64,000 nucleotides of DNA from Hyphococcus sp. (GTDB lineage: Bacteria > Pseudomonadota > Alphaproteobacteria > Caulobacterales > Parvularculaceae), in NCBI GenBank assembly GCA_028281665.1, contig JANQJK010000008.1:124001-188000 (forward strand). Direction: 5' to 3'. The notes under the pieces were generated by a model. That model ran no database searches. It saw nothing but the letters and a program-made list of their open reading frames with translations, and was not told the DNA's origin. Made by a program: the position numbers and the translations under genes. This document shows positions 33,135 through 41,902 of this stretch, in pieces (positions within the stretch are counted from its first letter, which is position 1; each line of letters opens with the position of its first letter).

Positions 33135-35048
33135 ATGGCCATAGAGACGCCGCTGTTAGATCAAGTGAATTTTCCGGCCGACCTGCGCAAGCTGGAAAAA
33201 TCCCAGTTGCGCCAGCTCGCCGATGAACTGCGCGCGGAAATGATCGACGCGGTTTCAGTGACCGGCGGACATCTGGGCTCGGGCCTTGGCGTCGTCGAGC
33301 TGACAACGGCGATCCATTACGTCTTCAACACGCCGGACGACCGCCTCGTCTGGGACGTTGGCCACCAGTGCTACCCGCACAAGATTTTGACCGGCCGGCG
33401 CGACCGCATCCGCACCCTGCGTCAGGGCGGCGGCCTTTCCGGTTTCACCAAGCGGTCCGAGAGCGAATACGACCCGTTCGGCGCGGCCCACGCCGCGACG
33501 TCGATTTCCGCGGCCACGGGGTTCGCGGAAGCCTCTCGGCACCTTGATAAGAACACGACATCCATCGCCGTCATCGGCGACGGCTCCATGTCCGGCGGCA
33601 TGGCCTATGAGGGCCTCAACAACGCCGGCCATCTCGGCTCGAAACTGGTGGTGATCCTCAACGACAACGATATGTCGATCGCCCCGCCCGTGGGCGCCAT
33701 GAGCGCTTACCTTGCCCGCGCATCGTCCTCCGGCGTCTATCAGGGCTTCCGGTCTTTCGGAAAACAGCTCGCGAAACGCCTGCCCAAAGCGGTCTACAAA
33801 CAGCTCGCCAAGGCGGAGGAATATGGTCGCGGCATGATGACCGGCGGCACGCTGTTTGAAGAACTCGGTTTCTACTATGTGGGGCCCATCGACGGCCACA
33901 ATCTCGACCAGCTCGTTCCCGTATTGGAGAACGTCCGCGACATGAAAGAGGGCCCGGTCCTCGTTCATGTGGTGACGCGCAAGGGCGCCGGTTATCCGCC
34001 TGCGGAGGAATCCGCCGACAAATATCACGGCGTCGCCAAATTCGATGTTGTCTCCGGCAAGCAGAAAAAGGGAACGCCGAACGCGCCGGCCTATCAGAAG
34101 GTCTTCGCCAAGGCGCTGATCAGGGAAGCGGAAACCGACGACAAGATCATCGGGATCACCGCCGCCATGCCGTCAGGCACGTCGCTGGATATGTTCGCCG
34201 ATGTTTATCCGGAGCGGTGCTACGATGTGGGCATCGCCGAGCAACATGCCGTCACCTTTGCGGCGGGCATGGCCGCTGACGGGATGAAGCCGTTTGCGGC
34301 GATTTATTCCACATTCCTCCAGCGCGGCTATGACAGCGTCGTCCACGACGTGGCGATCCAGAACCTGCCCGTGCGCATCCCCATGGACCGGGCCGGCCTC
34401 GTGGGCGCCGACGGGCAGACCCACGCCGGCGCCTTCGACATCGCCTATCTCGGCTGCCTGCCCAATATGGTGCTGATGGCCGCGGGCGATGAGGCCGAAC
34501 TCGTTCACATGACGGCGACGGCGGTCGCCTTTGACGAACATCCGATCGCCTTCCGCTATCCGCGCGGCGAGGGCGTCGGCGTCGACCTGCCGGAAAAGGG
34601 CAAGATCCTTGAAATCGGCAAGGGCCGGATTGTGAAGGAAGGAACCAAGGTTGCGCTGCTCGCCTATGGCGGCCGTTTGCAGGAAGCGCTGAAAGCCGCC
34701 GACATGCTGGAAAGCCAGGGGCTCTCAACCACAGTCGCCGATGCGCGCTTCGCCAAGCCCCTCGATCATGACCTCGTCATGGACCTTGCGCGCAATCACG
34801 AAGTCCTCGTGACCGTCGAGGAAGGCTCGCGCGGCGGCTTCGGCGCGTTCGTGCTGCACTTCCTTTCCGACGCCGGGATTCTCGACAGCGGCCTGAAGAT
34901 CCGGACGATGACTTTGCCGGACGTTTTCCAGGATCAGGATTCCCCGGCCAGGATGTACGATGCGGCGCGCCTCAACGCCGCCCATATCGTCGAGCGCACC
35001 CGCGAGGCCCTTGGCATGACGGCGGAGGTCGTTAACCTTCACGGTTAA
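33135..35048 (+). CDS. dxs: 1-deoxy-D-xylulose-5-phosphate synthase
   Basis: A 637-residue thiamine-diphosphate enzyme making DXP from pyruvate and glyceraldehyde 3-phosphate, first step of the MEP isoprenoid pathway and a precursor for thiamine and pyridoxal. ATG 33135 follows GAGGGGAAG. The transketolase-like domains show [20 protein letters not shown], the TPP motif [18 protein letters not shown], the substrate loop [11 protein letters not shown], the catalytic Glu in [14 protein letters not shown] and the pyrimidine-domain [15 protein letters not shown]. Length and order are normal. In many alphaproteobacteria it is flanked directly by xseB and tlyA; here both are displaced. Confidence 0.97.
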   Translation: MAIETPLLDQVNFPADLRKLEKSQLRQLADELRAEMIDAVSVTGGHLGSGLGVVELTTAIHYVFNTPDDRLVWDVGHQCYPHKILTGRRDRIRTLRQGGGLSGFTKRSESEYDPFGAAHAATSISAATGFAEASRHLDKNTTSIAVIGDGSMSGGMAYEGLNNAGHLGSKLVVILNDNDMSIAPPVGAMSAYLARASSSGVYQGFRSFGKQLAKRLPKAVYKQLAKAEEYGRGMMTGGTLFEELGFYYVGPIDGHNLDQLVPVLENVRDMKEGPVLVHVVTRKGAGYPPAEESADKYHGVAKFDVVSGKQKKGTPNAPAYQKVFAKALIREAETDDKIIGITAAMPSGTSLDMFADVYPERCYDVGIAEQHAVTFAAGMAADGMKPFAAIYSTFLQRGYDSVVHDVAIQNLPVRIPMDRAGLVGADGQTHAGAFDIAYLGCLPNMVLMAAGDEAELVHMTATAVAFDEHPIAFRYPRGEGVGVDLPEKGKILEIGKGRIVKEGTKVALLAYGGRLQEALKAADMLESQGLSTTVADARFAKPLDHDLVMDLARNHEVLVTVEEGSRGGFGAFVLHFLSDAGILDSGLKIRTMTLPDVFQDQDSPARMYDAARLNAAHIVERTREALGMTAEVVNLHG

Positions 35049-35081
35049 TGAACGCCTGTAGCGTACCGGAAATATTGATGT

Positions 35082-35098
35082 AACCGGATTTTCCGGTT
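35082..35098. promoter_or_regulatory. Operator O1, AACCGG-N5-CCGGTT
   Basis: AACCGGATTTTCCGGTT, a 17-bp inverted repeat 35 bp before the XRE/S24-like gene. The same arms and spacing recur at 35844-35860 on the far side of that gene. Two matching palindromes flanking a repressor gene suggest autoregulation. Confidence 0.75.
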
Positions 35099-35132
35099 GG
35101 ATTTCTTTCCGCCGTTGCCGGCATTTTTCGGT

Positions 35133-35795
35133 ATGGGAATCGGCGAAAGAATCAAAAGCGCCCGCAAGCGGAGCGGGATGTCTCAGGCCGATCTCGCCCG
35201 GACCGTCGGGCGCTCCCAGTCCGCGGTCGCGGAGTGGGAAACCGGCGACACCGAGCCGCGGCGCAACATCGTCGAGAACATTGCAGAGGCCCTCGGCGTA
35301 TCCGCCATCTGGCTTGAAGTCGGCGGCGTCAGCGAAGACGAACGCTCGGTCCCATATGAGGCGCCCCCGCGTTTAGGGGCCGCGGACGGCGCCGGCGACG
35401 GGCCCGGCGATCTCGTTCCGGTTTACGCGGCAATTGCCGATGCGGGCGACGAAAACGCATTTTGCCTGGGCGAAATCGTCGAACACCGGCGCCGGCCGGA
35501 CAAATGGAAAAATGTCAGGGCGCTTTACGGCGTCTACGTCGCCGACGACGCGATGGCGCCGCGGGTCAATGCGGGCGAGCTTATCTGGGTGCATCCCCAT
35601 CGCCGTCCCGCGCCGGGTCAGGAGTCGCTGTTTGTCGCCAGCAAAAAGGAATCGCGCGATGCGGTTTTGAGAATCCTGGTCGGTCAGACGGCGGCGAAGT
35701 GGATCGTCCGCCGGCTTAATCCGAAGAAGGAAAGCGATCTCAAAAAAGCCGACTGGGACTGCCAGCTCGTGGTCGGCATTGACTTGAACAGATAG
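35133..35795 (+). CDS. XRE repressor with catalytically dead S24-like domain
   Basis: A 220-residue regulator from ATG 35133. Residues 1-62 are a Cro/CI helix-turn-helix (KRSGMSQADLARTVGRSQSA, VAEWETGDTEPRRNI, EALGVSAIWLEVGG). Residues 95-220 follow the LexA/CI S24 fold (LVPVYAAIADAG, VYVADDAMAPRVNAGELIWV, GQESLFVASK). The position of the autoproteolytic Ser in the usual G-D-S-M is Ala140 (DDAM), and the expected Lys is not evident, so self-cleavage should be lost. It may sense a ligand or partner rather than RecA. Flanking operators O1 and O2 point to control of itself and of the small coiled-coil gene downstream. No other phage genes are present. Confidence 0.88.
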   Translation: MGIGERIKSARKRSGMSQADLARTVGRSQSAVAEWETGDTEPRRNIVENIAEALGVSAIWLEVGGVSEDERSVPYEAPPRLGAADGAGDGPGDLVPVYAAIADAGDENAFCLGEIVEHRRRPDKWKNVRALYGVYVADDAMAPRVNAGELIWVHPHRRPAPGQESLFVASKKESRDAVLRILVGQTAAKWIVRRLNPKKESDLKKADWDCQLVVGIDLNR

Positions 35796-35843
35796 GGCAG
35801 GGCCCGCGGCCCGTCCGGCGAATACCCGACAATATTTACATTT

Positions 35844-35860
35844 AACCGGAAAAACCGGTT
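35844..35860. promoter_or_regulatory. Operator O2, AACCGG-N5-CCGGTT, over a -35 element
   Basis: AACCGGAAAAACCGGTT matches O1 in arms and spacing. Its right arm overlaps TTGACA (35859-35864), a good -35 element for the coiled-coil gene starting at 35918, so a bound repressor would block RNA polymerase. Confidence 0.75.
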
Positions 35861-35917
35861 GACATTATTTACCAAAAACTTGATTTTGCCGTCCGACGCA
35901 ACCGGGACGGCTTATTG

Positions 35918-36145
35918 ATGGCGGGGGACGATCATCCAGAGCAGAAGCTCGCTGCGATAGAGGCAGAAATCGCCCGGTTGCGTCTCCGGTTCGAAACCCG
36001 CCTCAGCGCCATCGCCGATGAACTGCGCCGGGCCGAGGCGCGCGATGAATGGGCGGCGACGCAGCTGCGCGAGGCGAGGCAAACCCTGCGCGCCCAAAGC
36101 GGGCGGATCGAGGCGATTTACGCGGAGACGACCTCCCGGGGGTGA
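35918..36145 (+). CDS. Small coiled-coil protein
   Basis: A 75-residue protein, almost entirely one amphipathic helix rich in Ala, Arg and Glu: QKLAAIEAEIARLRLRFETR, then LSAIADELRRAEARDEWAAT and QLREARQTLRAQSG with leucine/isoleucine at heptad-like spacing. No membrane segment or signal. The gene is preceded by O2/TTGACA and lies directly after the XRE repressor, so its expression is probably the repressor's main local output. Function unknown; it could be a partner of the repressor or an inhibitor of a larger complex. Confidence 0.65.
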   Translation: MAGDDHPEQKLAAIEAEIARLRLRFETRLSAIADELRRAEARDEWAATQLREARQTLRAQSGRIEAIYAETTSRG

Positions 36146-36224
36146 CGCGGCCGCTGACGCGCCGGTCGCCGGGAGAGGCCGGCGCGGTGTTTGCCGTCAT
36201 TGTCGTCGCGCCGTTAACCACGCG

Positions 36225-36262
36225 AATTCTCTTTAACCACACCAATTGTCTTTAACCACATT
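36225..36262 (+). repeat. 19-bp direct repeat with TTAACCAC elements
   Basis: AATTCTCTTTAACCACACC (36225-36243) is followed directly by AATTGTCTTTAACCACATT. A third TTAACCAC lies at 36214, giving three TTAACCAC copies exactly 19 bp apart (36214, 36233, 36252). They precede the glycosyltransferase at 36341. TTAACCAC is close to the CtrA half-site TTAACCAT. Confidence 0.7.
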
Positions 36263-36340
36263 GGGCCGCAGCCGCCGCGCCGACGGGCGGCGTATTTTAA
36301 CGGGTTCGGCGCGCAACATGCATGCGGGACGGCTTACGCA

Positions 36341-37276
36341 ATGCGAGTGTATCGATCGGTGCCGTCCAGCACGTCCATCATGATGCCGGCTTACAATGTC
36401 GGTTCCTATATCGGTGACGCGATTGAAAGCGTTCTGGCGCAGACCCGTGGGGACTGGACCCTTGTGATCGTCGATGACGGCAGCACCGACGACACCGTTG
36501 AAGTGGCCCGGTCCTACAGGGACGACCGCATCAGGGTTATCCAGCAGGAAAACGCCGGCGCGGCGGCGGCGCGCAACGGCGCGGCGCGCGCGTCCCAAAG
36601 CGAATTCCTGTCGATGCTGGACGCCGACGACGCCTGGGCGCCAGACTATCTTGAAAAAATGCTGGGCGCTCTCGAAGCCGCGCCGGAATGCGCGTTTGTC
36701 GCCTGCGACGCATACACGTTCGTTGACGAAAGGCGTCCCGGCAATCGCTGCTCGGAAAACGTCAAGATGGCGCCGCCGGTAACGCTGAAGCGGGTCGCCT
36801 CCCGCGCGTTTCAGGTCTACACCGCCGTCACCATGCGGCGCGACTGGTTCGATCGCGTCGGCGGGTTCGACAACGATCTGCGCAATGCGCAGGACTTCGA
36901 TTTGTGGATCCGCATTCTGGTTGCAGGGGGCGAGGCGGCGTATCTGCACGAGCCGCTCGCCTGGTATCGCCTCAGAGACGATTCGCTGTCGTCGAACGAT
37001 ACGCGCCTCAGCGCCTTTACCATTAAAGTCTACGAAAAGCTCCGCGCCGCGCGCCCGGACCTCATGGTTCTTTGCGATCAGCAGATCCGGAAGCTGCGCT
37101 ACACCATTGCCCTTAACAATGCGAAGGCGGCGCTGCGCGAGGGTCAGTTCGGTGCGTTTCACGAGCATGCGGAAGAGGCGTTGACCCGCGGGCGCAACCC
37201 CAAGCTCAGCGCGACCATGCGCCTTGCCCGCGTCGCCCCGCCGCTCGCCCGGTTTTTGATGACGGCGCGAAACTGA
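36341..37276 (+). CDS. Family 2 glycosyltransferase
   Basis: A 311-residue GT2: SIMMPAYNVGSYIGDAIESV opens the Rossmann-like half, VIVDDGSTDDTVEVA and SMLDADDAWAPDYLEKML provide nucleotide- and metal-binding acidic residues, and VGGFDNDLRNAQDFDLWIRI the catalytic base region (ED-type). The C-terminal 90 residues are helical with no transmembrane span, so the enzyme is probably cytosolic or peripheral. It lies between dxs/XRE and tlyA, enlarging that conserved cluster. Product unknown. Confidence 0.9.
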   Translation: MRVYRSVPSSTSIMMPAYNVGSYIGDAIESVLAQTRGDWTLVIVDDGSTDDTVEVARSYRDDRIRVIQQENAGAAAARNGAARASQSEFLSMLDADDAWAPDYLEKMLGALEAAPECAFVACDAYTFVDERRPGNRCSENVKMAPPVTLKRVASRAFQVYTAVTMRRDWFDRVGGFDNDLRNAQDFDLWIRILVAGGEAAYLHEPLAWYRLRDDSLSSNDTRLSAFTIKVYEKLRAARPDLMVLCDQQIRKLRYTIALNNAKAALREGQFGAFHEHAEEALTRGRNPKLSATMRLARVAPPLARFLMTARN

Positions 37277-37317
37277 CCTAAACATTTGGGCCCGTTCACT
37301 CTGGATAAGCGCGCCTT

Positions 37318-38052
37318 ATGCGGCTCGATGTGCATCTTGTGGAATCCGGCGTTTATGAATCGCGCGCGCGGGCGCGCGCGGCGATAGAGGCGGGTCTTGT
37401 CCGGGTGAACGGCACCGTCGCGACAAAACCATCCCGGAAGATTTCCGAAGACGATGACGTCGCCGCAGCGGGCGAGGCGTACGTTTATGTTTCCCGCGGC
37501 GGGGTGAAACTTGCCGCCGCGCTTCAGGCGATGAAGATCGATCCGGCGGGCAAGGTCTGCCTCGATCTCGGCGCCTCCACCGGCGGCTTCACCGATGTGT
37601 TGCTGCGCGCCGGCGCGGCGAAGGTCTATGGGGTCGATGTGGGGCGCGATCAGTTGCATCCCTCGCTGCGAGACGATCCCCGCGTCGTCAATCTCGAACA
37701 GACCCATGCGAAGGATCTTTCACCGTCGCTTCTCCCCGAGCCCGTGGACGTCATCGTCTGCGATGTCAGTTTCATTTCCCTGAGGAAAGCCCTGCCGCCG
37801 ACGCTGGAACTGGCGGCGCCGGGCGCGCGGCTCGCAGCGCTGATCAAACCGCAATTCGAAGTCGGCCGGGCGCAGCTCGGCAAGGGCGGCATCGTGAAAC
37901 CGGGCGAGGCGAACTCGATCGGCGTCGTCAGCGGCATTGAAACATGGCTCAACGGATTGCCGGGCTGGAAAACAACCGGCTGGACCGAAAGCCCCATTGC
38001 CGGCGGCGACGGCAATCGTGAGTTTTTGATTGGCGCCGTGAAGCAAGGTTAG
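37318..38052 (+). CDS. tlyA: TlyA-family rRNA 2'-O-methyltransferase
   Basis: A 244-residue protein with an N-terminal S4 RNA-binding domain (MRLDVHLVESGVYESRARAR, VRVNGTVATKPSRK) and a RrmJ/FtsJ-like methyltransferase: SRGGVKLAAAL (Lys), LDLGASTGGFTDVLLRAGA (SAM motif I), CDVSFISLRKALP (Asp), LIKPQFEVGR (Lys) and GGDGNREFL (Glu), completing a K-D-K-E tetrad. It 2'-O-methylates cytidines in 16S and/or 23S rRNA. A perfect 11-bp GC hairpin follows it. Confidence 0.94.
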   Translation: MRLDVHLVESGVYESRARARAAIEAGLVRVNGTVATKPSRKISEDDDVAAAGEAYVYVSRGGVKLAAALQAMKIDPAGKVCLDLGASTGGFTDVLLRAGAAKVYGVDVGRDQLHPSLRDDPRVVNLEQTHAKDLSPSLLPEPVDVIVCDVSFISLRKALPPTLELAAPGARLAALIKPQFEVGRAQLGKGGIVKPGEANSIGVVSGIETWLNGLPGWKTTGWTESPIAGGDGNREFLIGAVKQG

Positions 38053-38104
38053 CGCGGTTCGGGGCCTGGTTGAAACCGAACGGCGTGTCGCCGCCAGGAG
38101 CGGA

Positions 38105-38129
38105 CGCCGCGACACGAAGTGTCGCGGCG
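38105..38129 (+). terminator. Stem-loop after tlyA
   Basis: CGCCGCGACAC-GAA-GTGTCGCGGCG: perfect 11-bp stem with a 3-nt loop, followed by GTGCTTTCT, only weakly T-rich. It can serve both tlyA and the convergent secreted protein. Confidence 0.55.
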
Positions 38130-38150
38130 CGTGCTTTCTATAATTTTCTT

Positions 38151-38561
38151 CTATGCGTTGTTGATTACGATTTTTGCTTGGACGCCCGGTTTAATCGTAA
38201 AGGGGCAGCTGCCACTGCTAAACGAAATACCTGATCCATCGCTTTTCGTAGTGCTGCCCTGGCACCCACCTCGTTCTATACTCAGAACTTTGGTGACCAT
38301 ATCAACGGTGACGGCGGTCGCTCCGTCATTTTTTATTGTACACTCGGCGCCTACGCCGTCCCAGCCCTGTTCGGCAACCCCTGCTTTGACAGGCTGAGTT
38401 GATCGTGCGCCATCATCTGCGATGATTTCACACTTCCCGCTGATTGCATTTTCCGCCGGATCAACGCGTAGAGCGACGCTTGTCTCGATATTGAGGTCTT
38501 GTGCGTGCACGGTTGAAGTCAAGGCAAAAACGCTTGCAAAAATAACTGTTTTCGATTTCAT
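38151..38561 (-). CDS. Secreted hypothetical protein
   Basis: A 136-residue protein; I use ATG 38561, six bases after AAGGGG. The signal peptide is MKSKTVIFASVFALTSTVHA. The mature part is beta-rich with four Cys (GKCEIIADDG, AECTIKNDGATAVTVDMVTK, GGCQGSTTK, SGSCPFTIKPGVQAKIVIN), likely two disulfides and an immunoglobulin-like or pilin-chaperone-like strand pattern. Lower GC than neighbours, consistent with acquisition. No family recognised. Confidence 0.65.
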   Translation of the reverse strand: MKSKTVIFASVFALTSTVHAQDLNIETSVALRVDPAENAISGKCEIIADDGARSTQPVKAGVAEQGWDGVGAECTIKNDGATAVTVDMVTKVLSIERGGCQGSTTKSDGSGISFSSGSCPFTIKPGVQAKIVINNA

Positions 38562-38781
38562 CACCATCCCCTTGTTGATTTGAGAAACGCGCGTTTGAAC
38601 TCGCAAACGCCAGTTCACAATTGTTTACTGACTGGCACGCAACCCCATGACTATTCCGTACATTTTCCTGGATGTGAATACCCCTGATTTTCATAGAGGC
38701 ATGTCTCTGGAATCTATTTGGAATTATGGACGCCTGCGCTTGGTCGACATCGCTCGCGGGGCGTAATTTCGGACGCTGCCG

Positions 38782-39882
38782 TCACCCGCATTGCGCGCGG
38801 TGCAGCATGACGTGGTCGGCGAGGACGAGGGCCATCATCGCCGCGCCTACGGGGACGCCGCGAATGCCCACGCACGGGTCATGACGGCCCCTGGTGACGA
38901 TCTCCGTCTCTTCGCCCTGCGCATTGACGGTTCGGCGCGGGGTGAGGATTGACGATGTGGGTTTGACCGCGAAGCGCGCGACGATGTCCTGGCCGGTGGA
39001 AATCCCGCCGAGCACGCCGCCGGCCCTGTTGGAGAGATAATGGGGCGACCCGTTCTTTATACGGATCTCATCGGCGTTTTCCTCGCCCGACAATTGCGCG
39101 GCTTCGAACCCGGCGCCGATTTCAACGCCCTTGGCGGCGTTGATGGACATCATGGCGCTGGCGAGGTCCGCGTCGAGCTTGCCGTAAACCGGCGCGCCGA
39201 GGCCGGCGGGAACGCCGGAGGCGACGACTTCGACAACGGCGCCCATGGAGGAGCCGGCCTTGCGCGCAGTGTCGAGATGGGTTTCCCACGCCTTTGCCGC
39301 TTCAGGGTCGGGGCACCAGAACGGATTGTCTTCGATAACGCCCCAGTCGAAATTGCCCCGGTCGATTTTGTGCTCGCCCATCTGGACGAGGCAGGCGCGA
39401 ATGGAAAAGTCCGCACCAAGAATAGATTGCAGCGCCAGCTCCGCCACGGCGCCGGCGGCGACCCGTGCCGCCGTTTCCCGCGCCGACGATCGCCCGCCGC
39501 CGCGATAGTCGCGGATGCCGTATTTCGCGTCATAAGCAATGTCCGCATGACCGGGACGGTATTTGTCGCGAATGTCAGAGTAGTCTTTCGAGCGCTGGTC
39601 GACATTTTCGATCATCAGGCTGATGGGCGTCCCCGTCGTGCGCGGGCCGTCGGTCCGGTCGTCCTCAAAGACGCCGGAAAGAATTTTGACGCGGTCGGGC
39701 TCCTTGCGCTGGGTGACGAATTTCGATCCGCCGGGTTTGCGCTTGTCCAGAAAGGTTTGAATGTCTTCCTCGCGCAGCTTCAGGCCGGGCGGACAGCCGT
39801 CGACGACGACGCCAAGGGCGGGCCCGTGGGATTCGCCCCAGGTCGTGAATCGAAAGACCCGTCCGAAGCTGTTGAATGACAT
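38782..39882 (-). CDS. aroC: Chorismate synthase
   Basis: A 366-residue AroC, which converts EPSP to chorismate with reduced FMN, the last shared step of aromatic amino-acid synthesis. Signatures are [21 protein letters not shown] near the N-terminus in two parts (GESHG), [20 protein letters not shown] (FMN/EPSP Arg), [13 protein letters not shown] and RNDPCVG-like [16 protein letters not shown] near the C-terminus. Full length. It is divergent from pdxH with a 127-bp spacer. Confidence 0.97.
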   Translation of the reverse strand: MSFNSFGRVFRFTTWGESHGPALGVVVDGCPPGLKLREEDIQTFLDKRKPGGSKFVTQRKEPDRVKILSGVFEDDRTDGPRTTGTPISLMIENVDQRSKDYSDIRDKYRPGHADIAYDAKYGIRDYRGGGRSSARETAARVAAGAVAELALQSILGADFSIRACLVQMGEHKIDRGNFDWGVIEDNPFWCPDPEAAKAWETHLDTARKAGSSMGAVVEVVASGVPAGLGAPVYGKLDADLASAMMSINAAKGVEIGAGFEAAQLSGEENADEIRIKNGSPHYLSNRAGGVLGGISTGQDIVARFAVKPTSSILTPRRTVNAQGEETEIVTRGRHDPCVGIRGVPVGAAMMALVLADHVMLHRAQCG

Positions 39883-40009
39883 CGATGATTTCCGTAAGCG
39901 ACGTTGATTTCAAGCGCGCGCACCCTATCATGCCCCGCTCATCTCGCATAATAGGCGGGTCGTGATTTATCGGACGTAAACGGACGTCAGAAGTCGGATG
40001 GTTTAAGTA

Positions 40010-40669
40010 ATGTCGGATGATTTGATACCGCCGAGCCCGAATGAGGAGGCCTACGCCGTCGACGAGGATCAGGGCGATGTGTTCCCCGTTCACGACCCGT
40101 TCGCGCTGTTTGCCATCTGGCTCGAAAAAGCGGGGGAAACGGAACCCAACGACCCCAACACCATGGCGGTGGCGACCGCCGGCGCCGACCATCTGCCGAA
40201 TGTGCGCATGCTTCTCCTCAAGGACGTCGATGCGTGCGGGCTCACCTTCTATACGAATGTGGAAAGCGCCAAGGGCGACGAGCTTGTTGCGAACCCGCAG
40301 GCCGCGGCGTGTTTTCACTGGAAGACCATTCGCCGCCAGGTTCGCTTCCGCGGGCCCGTGGAGCGGGTCAGCGACGAGGAAGCGAACGCCTATTTTGCGA
40401 CCCGCGCCCGCAACGCGCAGCTCGGCGCCCATGCCTCGGCCCAGTCCCGGCCGATGGAAAGCCGTGAGGCGCTGGAGCAGGAGATCGCCCGGCTCGACAA
40501 GCTGTATGACGGGGCGGACGTGCCGCGCCCGGCGCACTGGTCCGGCTATCGTCTCCGGCCCGTCGAGATCGAGTTCTGGGTGAACCGGCCGTTCCGCCTC
40601 CATGACCGTCTCGTCTATCGGCGCGACAACGCCGAGGCGGACTGGCGGAGCGAGCGCGTTTATCCTTGA
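40010..40669 (+). CDS. pdxH: Pyridoxamine 5'-phosphate oxidase PdxH
   Basis: A 219-residue FMN oxidase of vitamin B6 metabolism, making PLP from PNP/PMP. Motifs: NVRMLLLKDVDACGLTFYTN (FMN), KTIRRQVRFRGPVERVSDEE, FATRARNAQLGAHASAQS (substrate binding), PAHWSGYRLRPVEIEFW and the closing RLHDRLVYRR with SERVYP. This is the true PdxH, unlike the paralogue-like PPOX protein at 4565. The start at ATG 40010 (TTTAAGTAATG) lacks an obvious Shine-Dalgarno site. Confidence 0.96.
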   Translation: MSDDLIPPSPNEEAYAVDEDQGDVFPVHDPFALFAIWLEKAGETEPNDPNTMAVATAGADHLPNVRMLLLKDVDACGLTFYTNVESAKGDELVANPQAAACFHWKTIRRQVRFRGPVERVSDEEANAYFATRARNAQLGAHASAQSRPMESREALEQEIARLDKLYDGADVPRPAHWSGYRLRPVEIEFWVNRPFRLHDRLVYRRDNAEADWRSERVYP

Positions 40670-40688
40670 AATATGATTGGCGTACCAA

Positions 40689-40739
40689 ATACTTGCCATT
40701 CCAGACAGCTGGGAGGCCAGACAGCTGGGAGGCAAGTAT
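40689..40739. repeat. Inverted repeat with internal tandem 16-mer
   Basis: ATACTTGCC (40689-40697) pairs with GGCAAGTAT (40731-40739). Inside, CCAGACAGCTGGGAGG is present as two exact head-to-tail copies (40701-40716, 40717-40732). Confidence 0.8.
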
Positions 40740-41017
40740 GCTCGACGTCATTGCACCACAGCTTTTTAGCGGCGCCCGTGGTGTAGTGAAATCCGTTTTG
40801 TCTGCTGACGCTGACGTTATGCGAAAAAGCATGGAACGGCAGGCGTCAACGACGCCAACCGCTGCAACTGAGCGTCTGGTTGCGCGACCGCTAAAAAATG
40901 TTCGAGAGCGCATGCGGGCACGCCACATTGCGAATTCAAGCAGTTCTTTCTCTATCGTCGGCGACACCCGTTCGCAGTGTGGGCCACAACGCCATATAAT
41001 CAGGCGAAAGTCCTGCT

Positions 41018-41180
41018 CATTCCCGCGAAGGCGGGATTCAGTCATAGGTGAAACCATGCTTTCGCATGATATTTGCGCATGCTGGACCCCGGCTTTCGCC
41101 GGGGAGAGCGGGAGGAAATAAGTCGAAAACCACCCACCCGTTCTTTAACCACCCACCCGTTCTTTCCGGCGAAAGCCGGA
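41018..41180. repeat. Dispersed REP-like hairpins and 19-bp tandem repeat
   Basis: Contains TCCCGCGAAGGCGGGA, ACCCCGGCTTTCGCCGGGG and TTCCGGCGAAAGCCGGAA hairpins, related to the element at 3085 and to that at 60810. Embedded at 41129-41166 is ACCACCCACCCGTTCTTTA followed by a copy differing only in its last base. Confidence 0.75.
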
Positions 41181-41282
41181 ATCCAAAAACTTCTGCGACG
41201 TCGTTGCGCCGGTCAAGATTCTCAGTGATTTGTTCACGCGCCTCGCGTTACTATGCCCGCGATCCTGATCGGAGGCGTGCCT

Positions 41283-41800
41283 GTGACCATTGTCATCGCT
41301 ATTCTTGGGGCAGTCGCCGCAGCCTTCTGGGCATTTACCCATTTCGTCAACGCAGCGCAGGAAGGGCGCGAAGCGCTCCGCGACGCGAAAGGCGTCGTGC
41401 GCCGCGGCAAGTGGAACCGCCGCGTTGACCAGCGCCTCATTGAGAACCTTTCCGATCCGCGCGAGGCGGGCGCCATTCTCGCCTTTCAGATTGCGCAATA
41501 TGACGGCGCCGTGACCGACCGCCAGCGCGATGCGATGATCGCCCATATGCGTGAGACGTTTCAGGCGGATGCGGAAACCGCTGACGGTCTCTTCGCCTTT
41601 GCGCGCATGGCCGTCGGCGAGGTCAACGACGCCGGCAATTCCGTGCGCAAGATTTTGCGCCCGTCGTCGATGTCTGCACGGCGGACGAAAAGGGCGAGCT
41701 GGTTGCGCTCCTGGAGCGCATGGCCGAAGTCGAAGGCGGGCCGAATGAAATGCAGCGCCGCCTGATCGCGGAAGCGCGGCGGATCCTGCTGGACGGTTGA
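41283..41800 (+). pseudogene. TerB-like membrane-anchored protein, frameshifted
   Basis: GTG 41283 has GGAGG seven bases upstream. The product opens with a transmembrane helix (TIVIAILGAVAAAFWAFTHF) and continues with a TerB/DjlA-like helical domain (AGAILAFQIAQYDGAVTDRQ, ADGLFAFARMAVGEVND). At about 41661 (GCGCCCGTC) the frame shifts: the listed frame turns into Ser/Arg-rich nonsense, while the next frame continues VVDVCTADEKGELVALLERM and ends EARRILLDG at TGA 41798. Restoring one base in the C run would give a normal 170-residue protein. Either a real pseudogene or an assembly/homopolymer error. Confidence 0.75.
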
Positions 41801-41902
41801 CGGGCGCTCCCCCGATTTGCCCTTGGCGTCGATTTTCGGATACGGTCCGCGCCGTTGGACGGGCGCGCATCCAATGGCGCGCGATGGCGAAGGGACAGTT
41901 TC

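Larger units (their letters stand above)
40670..41282. other. 613-bp repeat-rich spacer
   Basis: No gene is convincing. From left to right it holds a 9-bp inverted repeat enclosing a duplicated 16-mer (40689-40739), an unexplained stretch with long open frames on both strands (40740-41000) lacking recognisable domains, REP-like hairpins (41018-41180) and a 19-bp tandem duplication (41129-41166). Confidence 0.55.

Noticed and set aside
35030-35048. CtrA box at the end of dxs
   Set aside because: TTAA elements are nine bases apart and partly inside coding sequence.
35133-35795. Prophage repressor marking a prophage
   Set aside because: No integrase, structural, lysis or replication genes around it; neighbours are dxs, a glycosyltransferase and tlyA.
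39665-40735. Reverse-strand frame of about 356 codons across aroC and pdxH
   Set aside because: Overlaps the aroC and pdxH coding regions out of frame and lacks domains.
40740-41010. Possible gene or transposase remnant on either strand
   Set aside because: Open frames exist in both directions but neither product shows a domain, signal or conserved motif; kept only as an unexplained spacer.
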